Source of the DNA: Veillonella sp. T11011-6
Lineage (GTDB): Bacteria > Bacillota > Negativicutes > Veillonellales > Veillonellaceae
Reading direction: 5' to 3'
Assembly (NCBI RefSeq): GCF_002959755.1
Contig: NZ_PPCW01000001.1
Coordinates: 186,001-250,000, forward strand
DNA length: 64,000 nt
In this document: piece by piece, positions 16,449 to 26,359 of the stretch
How positions within the stretch are numbered: the stretch's first letter is position 1
Layout: the number at the start of each line of letters is the position of its first letter
Notes under the pieces: generated by a model
Databases searched by the model: none
Told to the model about the DNA's origin: nothing
What the model saw: only the letters and a program-made list of their open reading frames with translations
Translations under genes and position numbers: made by a program

Positions 16449-19070
16449 ATGAAAAAATTAATGATTATAGATGGTAGTAGTTTGTTATTCCGTGCGTTCT
16501 TTGCATTACCACCGTTGAAGTCTGCTTTAGGTACTCCAACGAATGCGGTGTACGGTTTCTTAACAATGCTCATTAAATTGTACGAAGAAATCAATCCGGA
16601 TTATATTGCTGTAGCATTTGATAAAGGTCGTCAGACATTCCGTACAGAAATGTATAGCGAATATAAAGGTAATCGTCCAGATGCACCAGAGGATTTACGA
16701 CCTCAATTTAGCCTTATTCAAGATGTATTAAAAGCATTGGGCATTTGTGTTATCGAAGAAGAAGGTTTTGAAGGGGACGATATCCTCGGATCCTTAAGTA
16801 AGAAATTTGGTACACCAGAGATGGCCGTTAAAATTATTACTGGTGACCGCGATAACCTTCAACTCGTAACAGAACATAGTCATGTATTCCTAACTAAAAA
16901 AGGCATTTCTGACATGTTAGAGGTTACTTTAGATAACATGGAGGAACTTTATGGTTATGGTCCTGATAAGGTTATTGAAATGAAAGCTCTTATGGGGGAT
17001 TCTTCCGATAATATTCCAGGTGTACCAGGTGTAGGTGAAAAAACGGCTCTTAAATTGATTACAGAATACGGTAATCTTGAGTCTGTATATGACCACATTG
17101 AAGATATTTCTGGTAAGAAATTAAAAGAGCGACTAGTTGAAAACAAAGACTTAGCGTTCTTATCTCGTGAGTTAGCTACCATCAAAACGGATATGGACTT
17201 ATCTTACAAGGTAGAAGACTTTGTACAAAATTTCCATACCTCTGAGGTACAGCCTTTATTTGAAACTTTAGGTTTTACCAAATTAACCCCTCGTATCGTT
17301 CAAGTGATGGGCGGAGAGGAAGCAGCTTTTGGTGATCCCGGCTCTTTATTTGCTCCACAAGAGGAAATTTCTCTAGACGATTTAGCAGATGCAAAAGCAT
17401 TGACTTCTGATTTCTATACAGATAAAACGGTGGCAGTACATGTTGTGTTAGATGGTAAGACTCCATTTAGAACAGTAACGAATGCGTATTTATCTAATGG
17501 TGATACTATTGTAAAAACTGATGATACTAAAGCTGTATTAGCTGTTTTACAAGGTGCTAAAGCCATCGTTACAACTCAAACTAAAGAGATTATTGAAGCC
17601 TTTGGTGAAGATGCACCAGCTGAGATTTCTTTATTCAATGATGATAAAACAGCTCGTGTCCATGATATGTCTCTTCTAGCATACTTGTTAGATCCTACGC
17701 GTACTAACTACGGGTATCTATATTTAACGGAACGTTTCTCTGTGCCTAGTATTGCCAGCGGTAGCGTAGATGTAGAGTGTGTATCTATGGTGAAAGCATT
17801 ACTTGCTATGAACGATGTAGCTTGTGAATCTGCTCGACGTGAAGAGTTATGGTCTTTATATGAAACTATTGAGTTGCCATTGATTCATACATTAGTAGTA
17901 ATGGAGAAAAATGGTATATACATTGATACAAATAAACTGGCTGAAACGACAGCTCGCTTTAAAGAGGAATTAGCTCAAGTACAACAAGAGATTTATGATT
18001 TGGCAGGTGAAACTTTCAACATAAACTCTCCTAAACAACTAGGTGTTATCTTATTCGAAAAGATGAACTTACCAGTTATTAAGAAGACTAAGACTGGATA
18101 TTCTACGGATGCTGAAGTACTTGATATGCTACGTAATGAGAGTCCAATCGTGGAAAAAATCTTGGCATACCGTTCTGTAGCAAAATTAGTATCTACCTAT
18201 TGTGAAGGCTTGGCAGTTCTTATTAATGATAAGACTAAGCGTATTCATACAACGTTTAATCAAATGGTTACGGCTACAGGACGTCTCAGTTCCTCTGATC
18301 CTAACCTACAAAATATTCCTGTTCGTACTGAAAAAGGCCGTGAAATTCGTGCTTTATTCTATCCTGGTGCAGGGTATGACACATTAGTGAGTGCCGATTA
18401 TTCTCAAATTGAGTTACGTATTTTAGCGCATCTTTCTGGCGATGAAGCTTTGATCAAAGCCTTTGTTGATGGTAAGGATATTCACCGTTTTACTGCGGCA
18501 GAGGTACTAGGTAAAGCTCAAGAGGATGTAACAAGCGAAGAGCGTTCTCATGCAAAGGCCATTAACTTCGGTATTATTTATGGTATTTCTGATTTTGGCT
18601 TATCTCGCGACCTTGGTATCACACGAGGAGAAGCTAAAAACTATATTGATTTATACTTTAGCCGTTATCCTAAGGTTAAAGAGTACATGGATCGTATGGT
18701 TCAGGAGGCCCATGAATCTGGTAAGGTTAGAACCATGTTCGGCCGTCAACGCGAACTTCCTGATATTAACAGCCGCAACTTTAACCGTCGTTCCTTTGCT
18801 GAACGTACGGCGATGAATACACCAATTCAAGGTACTGCTGCAGATATTATCAAGTTAGCAATGAACCAAGTTGAGCAAAAACTAGAGGAAGGAAACTTCA
18901 AATCTCGACTTTTATTACAAGTACATGACGAACTTGTATTAGAAGTAGTAAATGAAGAATTAGAAGCAGTTGAAGAATTATTGCGTTCTACAATGCAATC
19001 TGTCGTAGAATTACATGTTCCTCTTATTGTAGATGTGCATCATGCTGAGAACTGGGCATTGGTAAAATAG
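16449..19070 (+). CDS. polA: DNA polymerase I lacking an active 3'-5' proofreading site
   Basis: 873 residues from the ATG at 16449 (GAGGTG upstream); an in-frame GTG four codons earlier overlaps that site. Residues 1-290 form the 5'-3' exonuclease/flap domain (MIIDGSSLLFRAFFALP, EGFEGDDILG, ITGDRDNLQLV). The middle domain (about 310-460) keeps the fold but reads AVHVVLDG where active enzymes have the DxE pair, so proofreading is absent, as in Bacillus and Thermus enzymes. The polymerase domain has SADYSQIELRILAHLSGD, the O-helix RSHAKAINFGIIYG and VHDEL. It acts in Okazaki fragment maturation and repair. Confidence 0.96.
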   Translation: MKKLMIIDGSSLLFRAFFALPPLKSALGTPTNAVYGFLTMLIKLYEEINPDYIAVAFDKGRQTFRTEMYSEYKGNRPDAPEDLRPQFSLIQDVLKALGICVIEEEGFEGDDILGSLSKKFGTPEMAVKIITGDRDNLQLVTEHSHVFLTKKGISDMLEVTLDNMEELYGYGPDKVIEMKALMGDSSDNIPGVPGVGEKTALKLITEYGNLESVYDHIEDISGKKLKERLVENKDLAFLSRELATIKTDMDLSYKVEDFVQNFHTSEVQPLFETLGFTKLTPRIVQVMGGEEAAFGDPGSLFAPQEEISLDDLADAKALTSDFYTDKTVAVHVVLDGKTPFRTVTNAYLSNGDTIVKTDDTKAVLAVLQGAKAIVTTQTKEIIEAFGEDAPAEISLFNDDKTARVHDMSLLAYLLDPTRTNYGYLYLTERFSVPSIASGSVDVECVSMVKALLAMNDVACESARREELWSLYETIELPLIHTLVVMEKNGIYIDTNKLAETTARFKEELAQVQQEIYDLAGETFNINSPKQLGVILFEKMNLPVIKKTKTGYSTDAEVLDMLRNESPIVEKILAYRSVAKLVSTYCEGLAVLINDKTKRIHTTFNQMVTATGRLSSSDPNLQNIPVRTEKGREIRALFYPGAGYDTLVSADYSQIELRILAHLSGDEALIKAFVDGKDIHRFTAAEVLGKAQEDVTSEERSHAKAINFGIIYGISDFGLSRDLGITRGEAKNYIDLYFSRYPKVKEYMDRMVQEAHESGKVRTMFGRQRELPDINSRNFNRRSFAERTAMNTPIQGTAADIIKLAMNQVEQKLEEGNFKSRLLLQVHDELVLEVVNEELEAVEELLRSTMQSVVELHVPLIVDVHHAENWALVK

Positions 19071-19104
19071 TTTAATTGATAGTATTACGTGTTAGAAGGT
19101 ATAT

Positions 19105-19719
19105 ATGTTTAAAATAGGCTTAACTGGTGGTATTGCATCAGGCAAGAGTACAGTCCTTACCTATTTTAAGGACAAAGGAATACCCTATATCGATGCTGAT
19201 ATTGTAGCTCGCGAAGTAGTAGAGCCAGGGACTGAGGGCTTAAATGCCATTGTAGATACCTTTGGTTCTAATGTTTTACAGGATGATGGCACACTCAATC
19301 GTGAAGCGCTTGGTGCTATAGTCTTTCACAATGAAGAAAAACGACAATTATTAAATAGCTGTCTAAAAACACATATACGCAATCGTATTATGGAATTGAC
19401 ATCTCAATATGAACAAGGTAATACGCCAATTTTAATCTATGATATTCCATTACTCATCGAAGGGGAATGGTATACCATGATGGATGAGGTGTGGCTTGTT
19501 TATGTAAACGAGCCTACTCAGATAGATCGCTTAATGAGTCGCAATGGATATACTAGAGAGTATGCTTTGGCTCGCATCAATAGTCAAATGCGACTCGACG
19601 ATAAACGTTCTTATGCAGATGTAATCATTGATAATAATGGTACGCCTCATGATTTGACAGTACAGTTGAATACTATTTGGAATGAGCGTATAGAGACAGT
19701 TTTACAAGAAACGAAATAA
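19105..19719 (+). CDS. coaE: dephospho-CoA kinase
   Basis: 204 residues with P-loop GLTGGIASGKST at the N-terminus, then IDADIVAREVVEPG and IYDIPLLIEG, all CoaE signatures. It phosphorylates the 3'-hydroxyl of the ribose in dephospho-CoA, the last step of coenzyme A synthesis. The start follows AGAAGG. It sits 34 bases after polA, and the polA-coaE order is common in Firmicutes (where mutM may lie between them). Confidence 0.95.
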   Translation: MFKIGLTGGIASGKSTVLTYFKDKGIPYIDADIVAREVVEPGTEGLNAIVDTFGSNVLQDDGTLNREALGAIVFHNEEKRQLLNSCLKTHIRNRIMELTSQYEQGNTPILIYDIPLLIEGEWYTMMDEVWLVYVNEPTQIDRLMSRNGYTREYALARINSQMRLDDKRSYADVIIDNNGTPHDLTVQLNTIWNERIETVLQETK

Positions 19720-19764
19720 TTGTCTATTGTGTACTAAAATTGGTATATAAAAATAACTATTAAA

Positions 19765-19773
19765 TGGTATAAT
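19765..19773 (+). promoter_or_regulatory. extended -10 promoter upstream of the lytic transglycosylase gene
   Basis: TGGTATAAT at 19765-19773. A second -10-like TATAAT follows at 19791-19796. Together they could start transcription of the two genes at 19876-21109. Confidence 0.5.
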
Positions 19774-19875
19774 AAGCCCATAAAATTTAGTATAATAGTA
19801 ACCTAATATTTGGTGGATTAGTATATTGTATCGATATTAAAATCGGATAAAGATTGTGTAAGGAAAGGGGGATAT

Positions 19876-20430
19876 ATGAAACGTGCAACGGCAACGGCGC
19901 TATCGTGCGTCGTACTTGGGTGGTTTTATTTTACTCATTTAGATGATCCTATAGCGCGTCAAGTGGCGTACCCCTTTAACTATAGAGATGTAGTGATGGC
20001 TGCAGCTGAAAAGGAACAAGTACCACCCTCCTTGGTAGCTAGTGTTATCTTAGCTGAAAGTAAATATAAAAATACTGCCGAATCAGAAACAGGCGCTCTT
20101 GGATTGATGCAACTTATGCCTGATACGGCACGCTGGGTAGCTCAACAAGTTGGACATGGAAATTATACAGATCGCCAGTTAAAAGAGCCTGAAACTAATA
20201 TTGAGTTAGGTACATGGTACCTAGGTCATTTGTTAAAGGAATTTAATGGTGATGAGGTGCAAGCGTTAGCTGCGTACAATGCGGGACGTGGTCATGTGGA
20301 ATCTTGGCTCAATGAGAATAAATGGAATGGCATGGTTGATACCATACCTTTTCCTGAAACGCGTAGCTATGTAAAAGCTGTCTTACAGTATCAAGAAAAG
20401 TACGAGGCATTATATGGAAACGATTATTGA
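19876..20430 (+). CDS. soluble lytic transglycosylase-type murein hydrolase (SLT domain)
   Basis: 184 residues: a short N-terminal hydrophobic segment (about 5-20, signal/anchor), then an SLT catalytic domain. The catalytic glutamate is in VILAESKYKNTAESETGALGLMQLMPDTA, with the family's GALGLMQLMP and ALAAYNAGRGHV motifs. It cleaves the glycan strand of peptidoglycan to 1,6-anhydro-muropeptides in the periplasm. The start is ATG after AAAGGGGGATAT. Its 3' end overlaps the next gene by 17 bases. Confidence 0.88.
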   Translation: MKRATATALSCVVLGWFYFTHLDDPIARQVAYPFNYRDVVMAAAEKEQVPPSLVASVILAESKYKNTAESETGALGLMQLMPDTARWVAQQVGHGNYTDRQLKEPETNIELGTWYLGHLLKEFNGDEVQALAAYNAGRGHVESWLNENKWNGMVDTIPFPETRSYVKAVLQYQEKYEALYGNDY

Positions 20431-21109
20431 AGCTTGTAAAGCATTAGATTATTCATGGTTGCCTCAGCAGATTGAGGGATTTACTTTAGTGGCGTCCAAT
20501 GAAGCTGATTATACGGCACTACTTGAGCGTCTCGGAGCCGGTGAAGAGGTATTAAAGGTACCTATTTTCCATTATCAAAATAATTGGGGGTGGCGATGGT
20601 CTGCCTTATATGATAAAGAGGTAGAGGACTATACAGTACATATTGAAATGCCACTATTTTCTTTTGTTGATATTTCTTTTGTACGTGCTGATTTAGAGTC
20701 TTTCTGGCAAGGATTACAAGATCGCTGTGTCAAAGGGTTAACGAATATGTTAATAGAGCCAGCGAATAACTTTACCTTTACCTATCGTCGTCGAGGCATT
20801 CCTAAATGGGATTTTTCCGAGGTTATGCCTAAAGAACTAGAAGGCTTTGTATGTGATGTTGATCCAGCTCATGCAATCCGGATGATTAATGGTTCTTTTA
20901 TTATCGGTGAGTATCGTAAGATGGACGAATGTACAGGATTATTGCTATATTATAACGAATTGCGTGATGAATACTTTGCAGAACTTCGTTATAAAAACTA
21001 TCCTGAAATAGACCATCACCTAGATGCTAAAAATTTAGATGATTTAACTGCAGTTCTACGTGAACATTTGGGTCCTATATTAAAAGGATTAAATGAACGC
21101 GCTGACTAA
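20414..21109 (+). CDS. unknown cytosolic protein overlapping the transglycosylase gene
   Basis: I do not recognise this 231-residue protein. It has no signal or membrane segment. It is rich in aromatic residues, with FHYQNNWGWRWSALYD in the first third and FTYRRRGIPKWDF and LLLYYNELRDEYFAEL later, which suggests a compact alpha/beta fold. Its start lies inside the last 17 bases of the SLT gene, so translation is probably coupled. Codon use is ordinary for this genome. Confidence 0.65.
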   Translation: METIIEACKALDYSWLPQQIEGFTLVASNEADYTALLERLGAGEEVLKVPIFHYQNNWGWRWSALYDKEVEDYTVHIEMPLFSFVDISFVRADLESFWQGLQDRCVKGLTNMLIEPANNFTFTYRRRGIPKWDFSEVMPKELEGFVCDVDPAHAIRMINGSFIIGEYRKMDECTGLLLYYNELRDEYFAELRYKNYPEIDHHLDAKNLDDLTAVLREHLGPILKGLNERAD

Positions 21110-21214
21110 GGATAATCATTATATATGACTATGCTATTTTTTGAGTTATTTTATATTCATATGAAATAATCTAAGTGGGAATGTTTGGTTAAAGCCCATA
21201 AGAAAGCGTAGAAT

Positions 21215-21243
21215 TTGTATATACACAGCAAATGTGATATACT
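21215..21243 (+). promoter_or_regulatory. promoter of the rimP-nusA-infB operon
   Basis: TTGTAT (21215-21220), a 17-base spacer and TATACT (21238-21243). Transcription would start about 21250, giving a 120-base leader before rimP. Confidence 0.8.
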
Positions 21244-21270
21244 ATATATGACTTTTATATAAATCTTTTA

Positions 21271-21296
21271 AAAGAGTGGGCTTATGTCCACTCTTT
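21271..21296 (+). promoter_or_regulatory. leader hairpin upstream of rimP
   Basis: The perfect nine-base stem AAAGAGTGG / CCACTCTTT begins about 20 bases after the predicted transcription start and is followed by a short T-containing stretch (TTTCATT). It may act as a weak attenuator or a stabilising 5' hairpin for the long translation operon. Confidence 0.45.
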
Positions 21297-21373
21297 CATT
21301 TATGATTAGCCTAATTAAGGTATTTGAAAAAAAGAGATATATACAAGATGTAGTAATGAAGGAGGCGATGGCT

Positions 21374-21832
21374 ATGAAGAGAGAAGCAGTAGAGGAATTT
21401 GTATCCTCTGTAGTTGAAGGTATTATAGCCGGCACCGAAATGGAACTAGTCGATGTAGATTACGTTCGTGAACGCGATTGGTATTTGCGTGTCTACCTTG
21501 ATAAACCAGGTGGTGTAGATTTGGATGATTGTCAGATGGTTAGCGAAAAACTAAGTGCTGTCCTCGACGAAAAGGATCCAATTACGGAAAACTATTTATT
21601 GGAAGTATCTTCTCCAGGCCTAGATCGAGTTCTTAAGAAGGATAAGGACTTGATTCGCTATAATGGTCGTGATGTTGATATTCAGCTATTTAAACCGATC
21701 AATGGCAGTAAACAATTTACTGGTGCATTAGAAGGTTTTACAGACACAACTATCGATTTTACTATCAATGGTGAAAGTATGACATTCGAACGGTCTGCCA
21801 TTGCACAAATTCGATTACATCTTGATTTTTAA
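21374..21832 (+). CDS. rimP: ribosome maturation factor RimP
   Basis: 152 residues from the ATG at 21374, eight bases after AAGGAGG (21359-21365). Longer in-frame starts (from 21284) would include the leader hairpin and are rejected. Motifs WYLRVYLDKPGGVDLDDC and YLLEVSSPGLDRVL are RimP signatures: an N-terminal alpha/beta domain and a C-terminal SH3-like domain. It assists late 30S assembly. It heads the classic operon, with nusA 17 bases downstream. Confidence 0.93.
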   Translation: MKREAVEEFVSSVVEGIIAGTEMELVDVDYVRERDWYLRVYLDKPGGVDLDDCQMVSEKLSAVLDEKDPITENYLLEVSSPGLDRVLKKDKDLIRYNGRDVDIQLFKPINGSKQFTGALEGFTDTTIDFTINGESMTFERSAIAQIRLHLDF

Positions 21833-21849
21833 TATATGGAGGCATACGA

Positions 21850-22926
21850 GTGAGTCAAGAATTAATTCAAGCGGTAATGGTGCTTACAAAGCAAAAAGGT
21901 TTTGCTCCTGAGGTTATTTTTGAATCCTTAGAGGCTGCATTGTTGCAAGCATATCGCAAAGAACCAACATCTAATCCAGATGCTTACGTTGTGATCGATC
22001 GTGAAACAGGCGTTTATAAAGTAATGGCTAAAAAACAAGTGGTAGAAACTGTAGAATTGCCAGAAACAGAAATTAGCTTGTTAGAAGCTCGCAAAATTGA
22101 CAAACGTTTTGAAATTGGTGACGTAGTAGAAGTTGATGTTACTCCAGCTAACTTTGGCCGTAGTGCTGCCCATACTGCAAAACAAATGCTTATTCAACGT
22201 TTGAAAGAGGCTGAACGTAGCGTAGTATATGAAGAATACTATAGTCGTGAAGGCGATATCATCACTGGCGTTATTACACGTGTAGAAGGTAAAAATGTGT
22301 TTATCGACTTAGGTAAAACAGAAGCTATTTTACCTCCTACAGAACAAATTGCTAGCGAAACATATCGCGAAGGGGATCGTATTAAATGCTACATCGTAGA
22401 GGTTAAGAAAACTACGAAGGGCCCTCAAATCATGATTTCCCGTACACATCCTGGTTTATTGAAACGCCTCTTTGAATTAGAGGTGCCAGAAATTTATGAA
22501 GGTGTAGTAGAGCTTAAATCCGTAGCTCGTGAGCCTGGTATGCGTTCCAAAATTGCTGTATACAGTCGCGATGAAAACGTTGATCCAGTAGGTGCTTGCG
22601 TAGGTCCTAAAGGTCAACGTGTACAACATATCGTTGATGAATTACACGATGAAAAAATTGATATCGTTAAATGGGATGAAGATCCAGCAATTTATATCGC
22701 TAACTCCTTGAGTCCAGCAAAGGTTGTATCTGTTGATGTAAGTGAAGAAGAAAAATCCTCTTACGTTGTAGTTCCTGATTACCAATTATCCTTGGCAATT
22801 GGTAAAGCTGGTCAAAATGCTCGATTGGCAGCCAAATTAACTAACTGGAAAATCGATATTAAGAGTGAAACTCAAGCAGCTGAAGAACCTTTTGCAGGTT
22901 TCGGAAATGCTGAGGACGGTGAATAG
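21850..22926 (+). CDS. nusA: transcription termination/antitermination factor NusA (GTG start)
   Basis: 358 residues, the short Gram-positive-type form: an N-terminal RNA polymerase-binding domain, an S1 domain (GDIITGVITRVEGKNVFIDLG), then two KH domains (DPVGACVGPKGQRVQHIVDEL; YQLSLAIGKAGQNARLAAKLTNW). The C-terminal acidic repeats of the E. coli protein are missing. It starts with GTG after ATGGAGG. It modulates pausing and termination and couples transcription to the translation genes downstream. Confidence 0.96.
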   Translation: MSQELIQAVMVLTKQKGFAPEVIFESLEAALLQAYRKEPTSNPDAYVVIDRETGVYKVMAKKQVVETVELPETEISLLEARKIDKRFEIGDVVEVDVTPANFGRSAAHTAKQMLIQRLKEAERSVVYEEYYSREGDIITGVITRVEGKNVFIDLGKTEAILPPTEQIASETYREGDRIKCYIVEVKKTTKGPQIMISRTHPGLLKRLFELEVPEIYEGVVELKSVAREPGMRSKIAVYSRDENVDPVGACVGPKGQRVQHIVDELHDEKIDIVKWDEDPAIYIANSLSPAKVVSVDVSEEEKSSYVVVPDYQLSLAIGKAGQNARLAAKLTNWKIDIKSETQAAEEPFAGFGNAEDGE

Positions 22927-22928
22927 TC

Positions 22929-23198
22929 ATGAAACCGAAATCCCAACCTATGCGCACATGCGTAGGATGTGGTGAGCCTAAGGCGAAACGTGAATTAATT
23001 CGCGTAGCCTTAAGTCCAGATGGCAATATCAGTATTGACCGTACTGGAAAAGCACCGGGGCGTGGAGCGTATTTATGTGAGTCCATGTCATGCTTTGAGC
23101 AAGCCTATAAGGCTAAGCGATTAGAACGGTCATTAAAGCATAGTGTATCGAAAGATATATACGAAGCATTACAACGTGATTTACAAGAGAATGAGTAA
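22929..23198 (+). CDS. ylxR: YlxR family RNA-binding protein (DUF448)
   Basis: 89 residues with the family signature RTCVGCGEPKAKRELIRV and GRGAYLC. This basic protein is nearly always found between nusA and infB. YlxR is thought to bind nucleic acid and in some bacteria to act in transcription or RNase P regulation. The start is two bases after the nusA stop, implying translational coupling. Confidence 0.92.
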   Translation: MKPKSQPMRTCVGCGEPKAKRELIRVALSPDGNISIDRTGKAPGRGAYLCESMSCFEQAYKAKRLERSLKHSVSKDIYEALQRDLQENE

Positions 23199-23210
23199 TC
23201 ACTGATATAC

Positions 23211-23516
23211 ATGAATGAAGATAAAATTTTAAATCTCTTAGGATTAGCACAACGAGCTGGCAAGGTTATTTCTGGTGACTTTATCGTAGAAAAAGCCATG
23301 AAGAGAAAGGAACCTAAACTAGTCCTTCTCGCTGGCGATTGTGCATCCAATAATGAAAAGAAATATAATCAATTAGCAGAAACACATCATATCCCACTTC
23401 GTAGCATTGGTACTAAAGAAACTTTAGGAACTGCTATTGGTAAAGAGGTTCGGGTAGTGGTCGCAGTACTAGATGATGGATTTGCAAAGGCGTTACTAAA
23501 AGAGATTGATCGATAA
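23211..23516 (+). CDS. ylxQ: L7Ae-family RNA-binding protein (YlxQ)
   Basis: 101 residues beginning LNLLGLAQRAGKVISGDF, with VLLAGDCASNNEKKYNQLAE in the middle. This is the L7Ae/L30e fold, which binds kink-turns in RNA. It is the standard second small gene between nusA and infB. Function in bacteria is thought to be ribosomal or rRNA-related. Confidence 0.88.
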   Translation: MNEDKILNLLGLAQRAGKVISGDFIVEKAMKRKEPKLVLLAGDCASNNEKKYNQLAETHHIPLRSIGTKETLGTAIGKEVRVVVAVLDDGFAKALLKEIDR

Positions 23517-23531
23517 TAAGGGGGTATGTAG

Positions 23532-25976
23532 ATGTCCAAAAAGCGCGTTCATGAAATCGCCAAAGAGTTTGGCGTAGAAAGTAAGCAGGTCATTTCTATC
23601 TTGCAACAACATAATATTAATGTTACAAAAGCAGTAAACTCTGTAGATGATTCAGGCTATGATATTGTTAAAAAACAATTAAGTAAGAAAGCTGAAGCAC
23701 CTAAAGCTACACAAAAGGTAGAACAAAAATCTGCTCCAACAGCAGCACATAAACAAGAGGCTGCACCACATAAACAACAAAATCCAAATCGTTCTAACGA
23801 ATACAAAAAGGATAATCATAAACAAGGTGGTCAAAAACAAGACGATCAATCTAAACAAAACGACCATAAAAAGGGCAATGTACGTCATGTACAAATCTCT
23901 GAGCCTACACGTAAATCCGAAGGTAACCAACAATCTGGTGACCGCGCTACTAACCGCCCTAACAATAACAGAAATAATGATAATCGTAATAACGGTCGCC
24001 CTAATGATGCTCGTAATAACGATAATCGCAATAACGACAATCGAAACAATGATAACCGCAATTCTAATAACAATGATCGTCGTAACAAGAAGAATAAAAA
24101 AGGTGGCAATAACCGCCCTCAATCCTTGTTATCTACATCTATGCAAAAGAAAAAGAATCGCGTAAAACATCGTAACGAACAATACTTACAACAAAAAGCT
24201 GAAGCTGAACGTAAGGCTGAAGCAGCGATTGCTACAGAAATCGAATTATCTGGTCCTTTAACTGTTAAGGAACTAGCTGAAAAGATGGGCCGTGAAGTAT
24301 CTGAAATCATCAAAAAATTGATGCTTTTAGGTGTTATGGCTAGTATTAACCAAGAGGTTGATGTTGATACAGCTACAATCGTAGCTGAAGAGTTTGGTGT
24401 AACTGTAACAGAAGTAGAACCTGAAGAAGATCCTACAGATGTTATTGAAATTGAAGATGCACCAGAAACATTGAAACCTCGTCCTCCAGTTGTTACTATC
24501 ATGGGTCACGTTGACCATGGTAAAACATCCTTATTGGACGTAATTCGTCAAACTAATGTAACAGCAGGCGAAGCAGGTGGTATCACTCAACATATCGGTG
24601 CATACCAAGTTCGTTATAACGACAATAAAATTACATTCCTTGATACTCCAGGTCATGAAGCGTTTACGGCTATGCGTCTTCGTGGTGCTAAATCTACAGA
24701 TATCGCAGTTCTTGTAGTAGCTGCCGATGATGGTGTAATGCCTCAAACTATTGAAGCCATTAACCATGCTAAATCTGCTGATGTACCAATTATTGTTGCT
24801 ATCAACAAAATGGATAAACCAGGTGCTAACCCAGACCATGTTAAACAACAATTGGCTGAACATGGACTTTTACCAGAAGAATGGGGCGGCGATGTAATCA
24901 TGGTTCCAGTATCTGCTAAACAAAAACAAGGTATCGACGATTTGCTCGAAAATATCTTGCTTGTAGCAGAAGTTATGGAATTGAAAGCTAATCCTAACCG
25001 TAAAGCATACGGCGTAGTTATCGAGGCTCAACTTGATAAAGGTCGTGGTGCTGTATGTACAGTACTAGTACAAAAAGGCTCCCTCCGTGTAGGTGATACT
25101 GTACTTGCTGGTACAGCATACGGTAAAGTACGTGCTATGACAAATGAACGTGGCGAAAAGGTAAAAGTAGCTCGTCCATCTATGCCAGTGGAAATCTTGG
25201 GTTTCTCCGAAGTTCCACAAGCTGGTGAAATCATCAATGGTATGGATGATAATGAAGCTCGTGCTATTGCAGAAAAACGTATTGCAAAACAACGCGTTCA
25301 AGAATTGCAAGCAACTCACAAGGTTACATTGGATGATATCTTCAACCAAATTCAACAAGGCGAGTTAAAAGACCTTAACATCATCATTAAAGCTGACGTT
25401 CAAGGTTCTGTAGAAGCATTACGTCAATCCTTGGAAGGCATTAAAAACCCAGAAGTACGTATCGTAATCGTTCATGCTGCAGTAGGTGCTATCAACGAGT
25501 CTGATATTATGTTGGCTTCTGCATCTAATGCAATTGTAATGGGCTTCAATGTACGTCCAGATGCTAATGTTCGTCGTGCTGCAGAAAATGAAAAAGTTGA
25601 CCTTCGTACATATCGCGTAATCTATGATGCTATCAATGATGTTGAGTCTGCGATGCGTGGTATGTTAGCTCCTCAATTCAAAGAGGTTGTCGTTGGTCGT
25701 GCAGAGGTGCGTCAAGTTATCTCTACACCTAAGGCTATAGTTGCCGGTTCTTATGTAACAGAAGGTCGTATTACTAACGATTCTGAAGTTCGTTTGATCC
25801 GTGATGGTATTGTCGTATTTGAAGGTAAGGTTGACTCTTTACGTCGATTCAAAGACGAAGTTAAAGAAGTTAAAACATCCTTCGAATGTGGTATTTCCTT
25901 AGAAGGTTACCGCGACATCAAGGAAGGCGACGTAATCGAAGCGTACTTGATGGAAGAAATTGCACCTCAAATTTAG
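23532..25976 (+). CDS. infB: translation initiation factor IF-2
   Basis: 814 residues. An IF2N domain occupies about 1-50 ([19 protein letters not shown]). A long low-complexity linker (about 55-205) follows, very rich in Asn, Gln, Lys and His, with repeated NNDNR units around 145-185. A second IF2N domain lies at about 235-275. The GTPase domain has [17 protein letters not shown] and NKMDKPG, and domains II-IV end near residue 810. It binds fMet-tRNA and promotes subunit joining. An in-frame GGGGG-containing ribosome site precedes the ATG. Confidence 0.97.
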   Translation: MSKKRVHEIAKEFGVESKQVISILQQHNINVTKAVNSVDDSGYDIVKKQLSKKAEAPKATQKVEQKSAPTAAHKQEAAPHKQQNPNRSNEYKKDNHKQGGQKQDDQSKQNDHKKGNVRHVQISEPTRKSEGNQQSGDRATNRPNNNRNNDNRNNGRPNDARNNDNRNNDNRNNDNRNSNNNDRRNKKNKKGGNNRPQSLLSTSMQKKKNRVKHRNEQYLQQKAEAERKAEAAIATEIELSGPLTVKELAEKMGREVSEIIKKLMLLGVMASINQEVDVDTATIVAEEFGVTVTEVEPEEDPTDVIEIEDAPETLKPRPPVVTIMGHVDHGKTSLLDVIRQTNVTAGEAGGITQHIGAYQVRYNDNKITFLDTPGHEAFTAMRLRGAKSTDIAVLVVAADDGVMPQTIEAINHAKSADVPIIVAINKMDKPGANPDHVKQQLAEHGLLPEEWGGDVIMVPVSAKQKQGIDDLLENILLVAEVMELKANPNRKAYGVVIEAQLDKGRGAVCTVLVQKGSLRVGDTVLAGTAYGKVRAMTNERGEKVKVARPSMPVEILGFSEVPQAGEIINGMDDNEARAIAEKRIAKQRVQELQATHKVTLDDIFNQIQQGELKDLNIIIKADVQGSVEALRQSLEGIKNPEVRIVIVHAAVGAINESDIMLASASNAIVMGFNVRPDANVRRAAENEKVDLRTYRVIYDAINDVESAMRGMLAPQFKEVVVGRAEVRQVISTPKAIVAGSYVTEGRITNDSEVRLIRDGIVVFEGKVDSLRRFKDEVKEVKTSFECGISLEGYRDIKEGDVIEAYLMEEIAPQI
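23940..24090 (+). repeat. Asn/Arg-rich tandem coding repeat in the IF-2 linker
   Basis: Short degenerate repeats of AAT/AAC-rich units encode NNDNRNN-like motifs, for example four successive NNDNR-type units. The repeat is inside infB and in frame, so it would change linker length without breaking the gene. Confidence 0.8.
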
Positions 25977-25985
25977 GAGGTTTAT

Positions 25986-26342
25986 ATGAGTGACGTTCGT
26001 GTCAGAAAATTACAAGAATTCATCAAACAAGAGGTAAGTCAAATGTTGATGCGCGGATTGAAAGATCCACGCATCGGCTTCACTACTATTACCGATGTTC
26101 ATGTAACAGGTGATTTGCGTGAAGCTACGATTTATGTTTCTTTGTTTGGTTCCGATAAGGAAAAAGAAGATACACTTATTGCTTTAAAGCATGCAGCAGG
26201 TCATATTCGTACTGAGCTCGGTAAGGTATTGAAATTGCGCCATATTCCTTCTATCACATTTGATAAGGATACGTCTTTAGACTATAGCATGCATATTGAA
26301 TCCCTTTTGAATGAAATCAAAAAGGACGAAGAAAAAAATTAA
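25986..26342 (+). CDS. rbfA: ribosome-binding factor A
   Basis: 118 residues with KH-type fold signatures VRKLQEFIKQEVSQMLMRGLKDPR and ATIYVSLFGSDKEKEDT. It binds the 30S subunit and promotes maturation of the 16S 5' region, notably in the cold. It starts nine bases after infB with AGGAGG, in the conserved operon order. Confidence 0.95.
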   Translation: MSDVRVRKLQEFIKQEVSQMLMRGLKDPRIGFTTITDVHVTGDLREATIYVSLFGSDKEKEDTLIALKHAAGHIRTELGKVLKLRHIPSITFDKDTSLDYSMHIESLLNEIKKDEEKN

Positions 26343-26359
26343 CACAAAGGATACAGAAC

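Noticed and set aside
17290-17760. polA as a damaged gene because its proofreading residues are missing
   Set aside because: Loss of the 3'-5' active site is normal for many Firmicutes PolA enzymes and the frame is intact.
23679-24122. Open frames on both strands in the IF-2 linker
   Set aside because: They arise from the low-complexity repeat in infB and have no own start signals.
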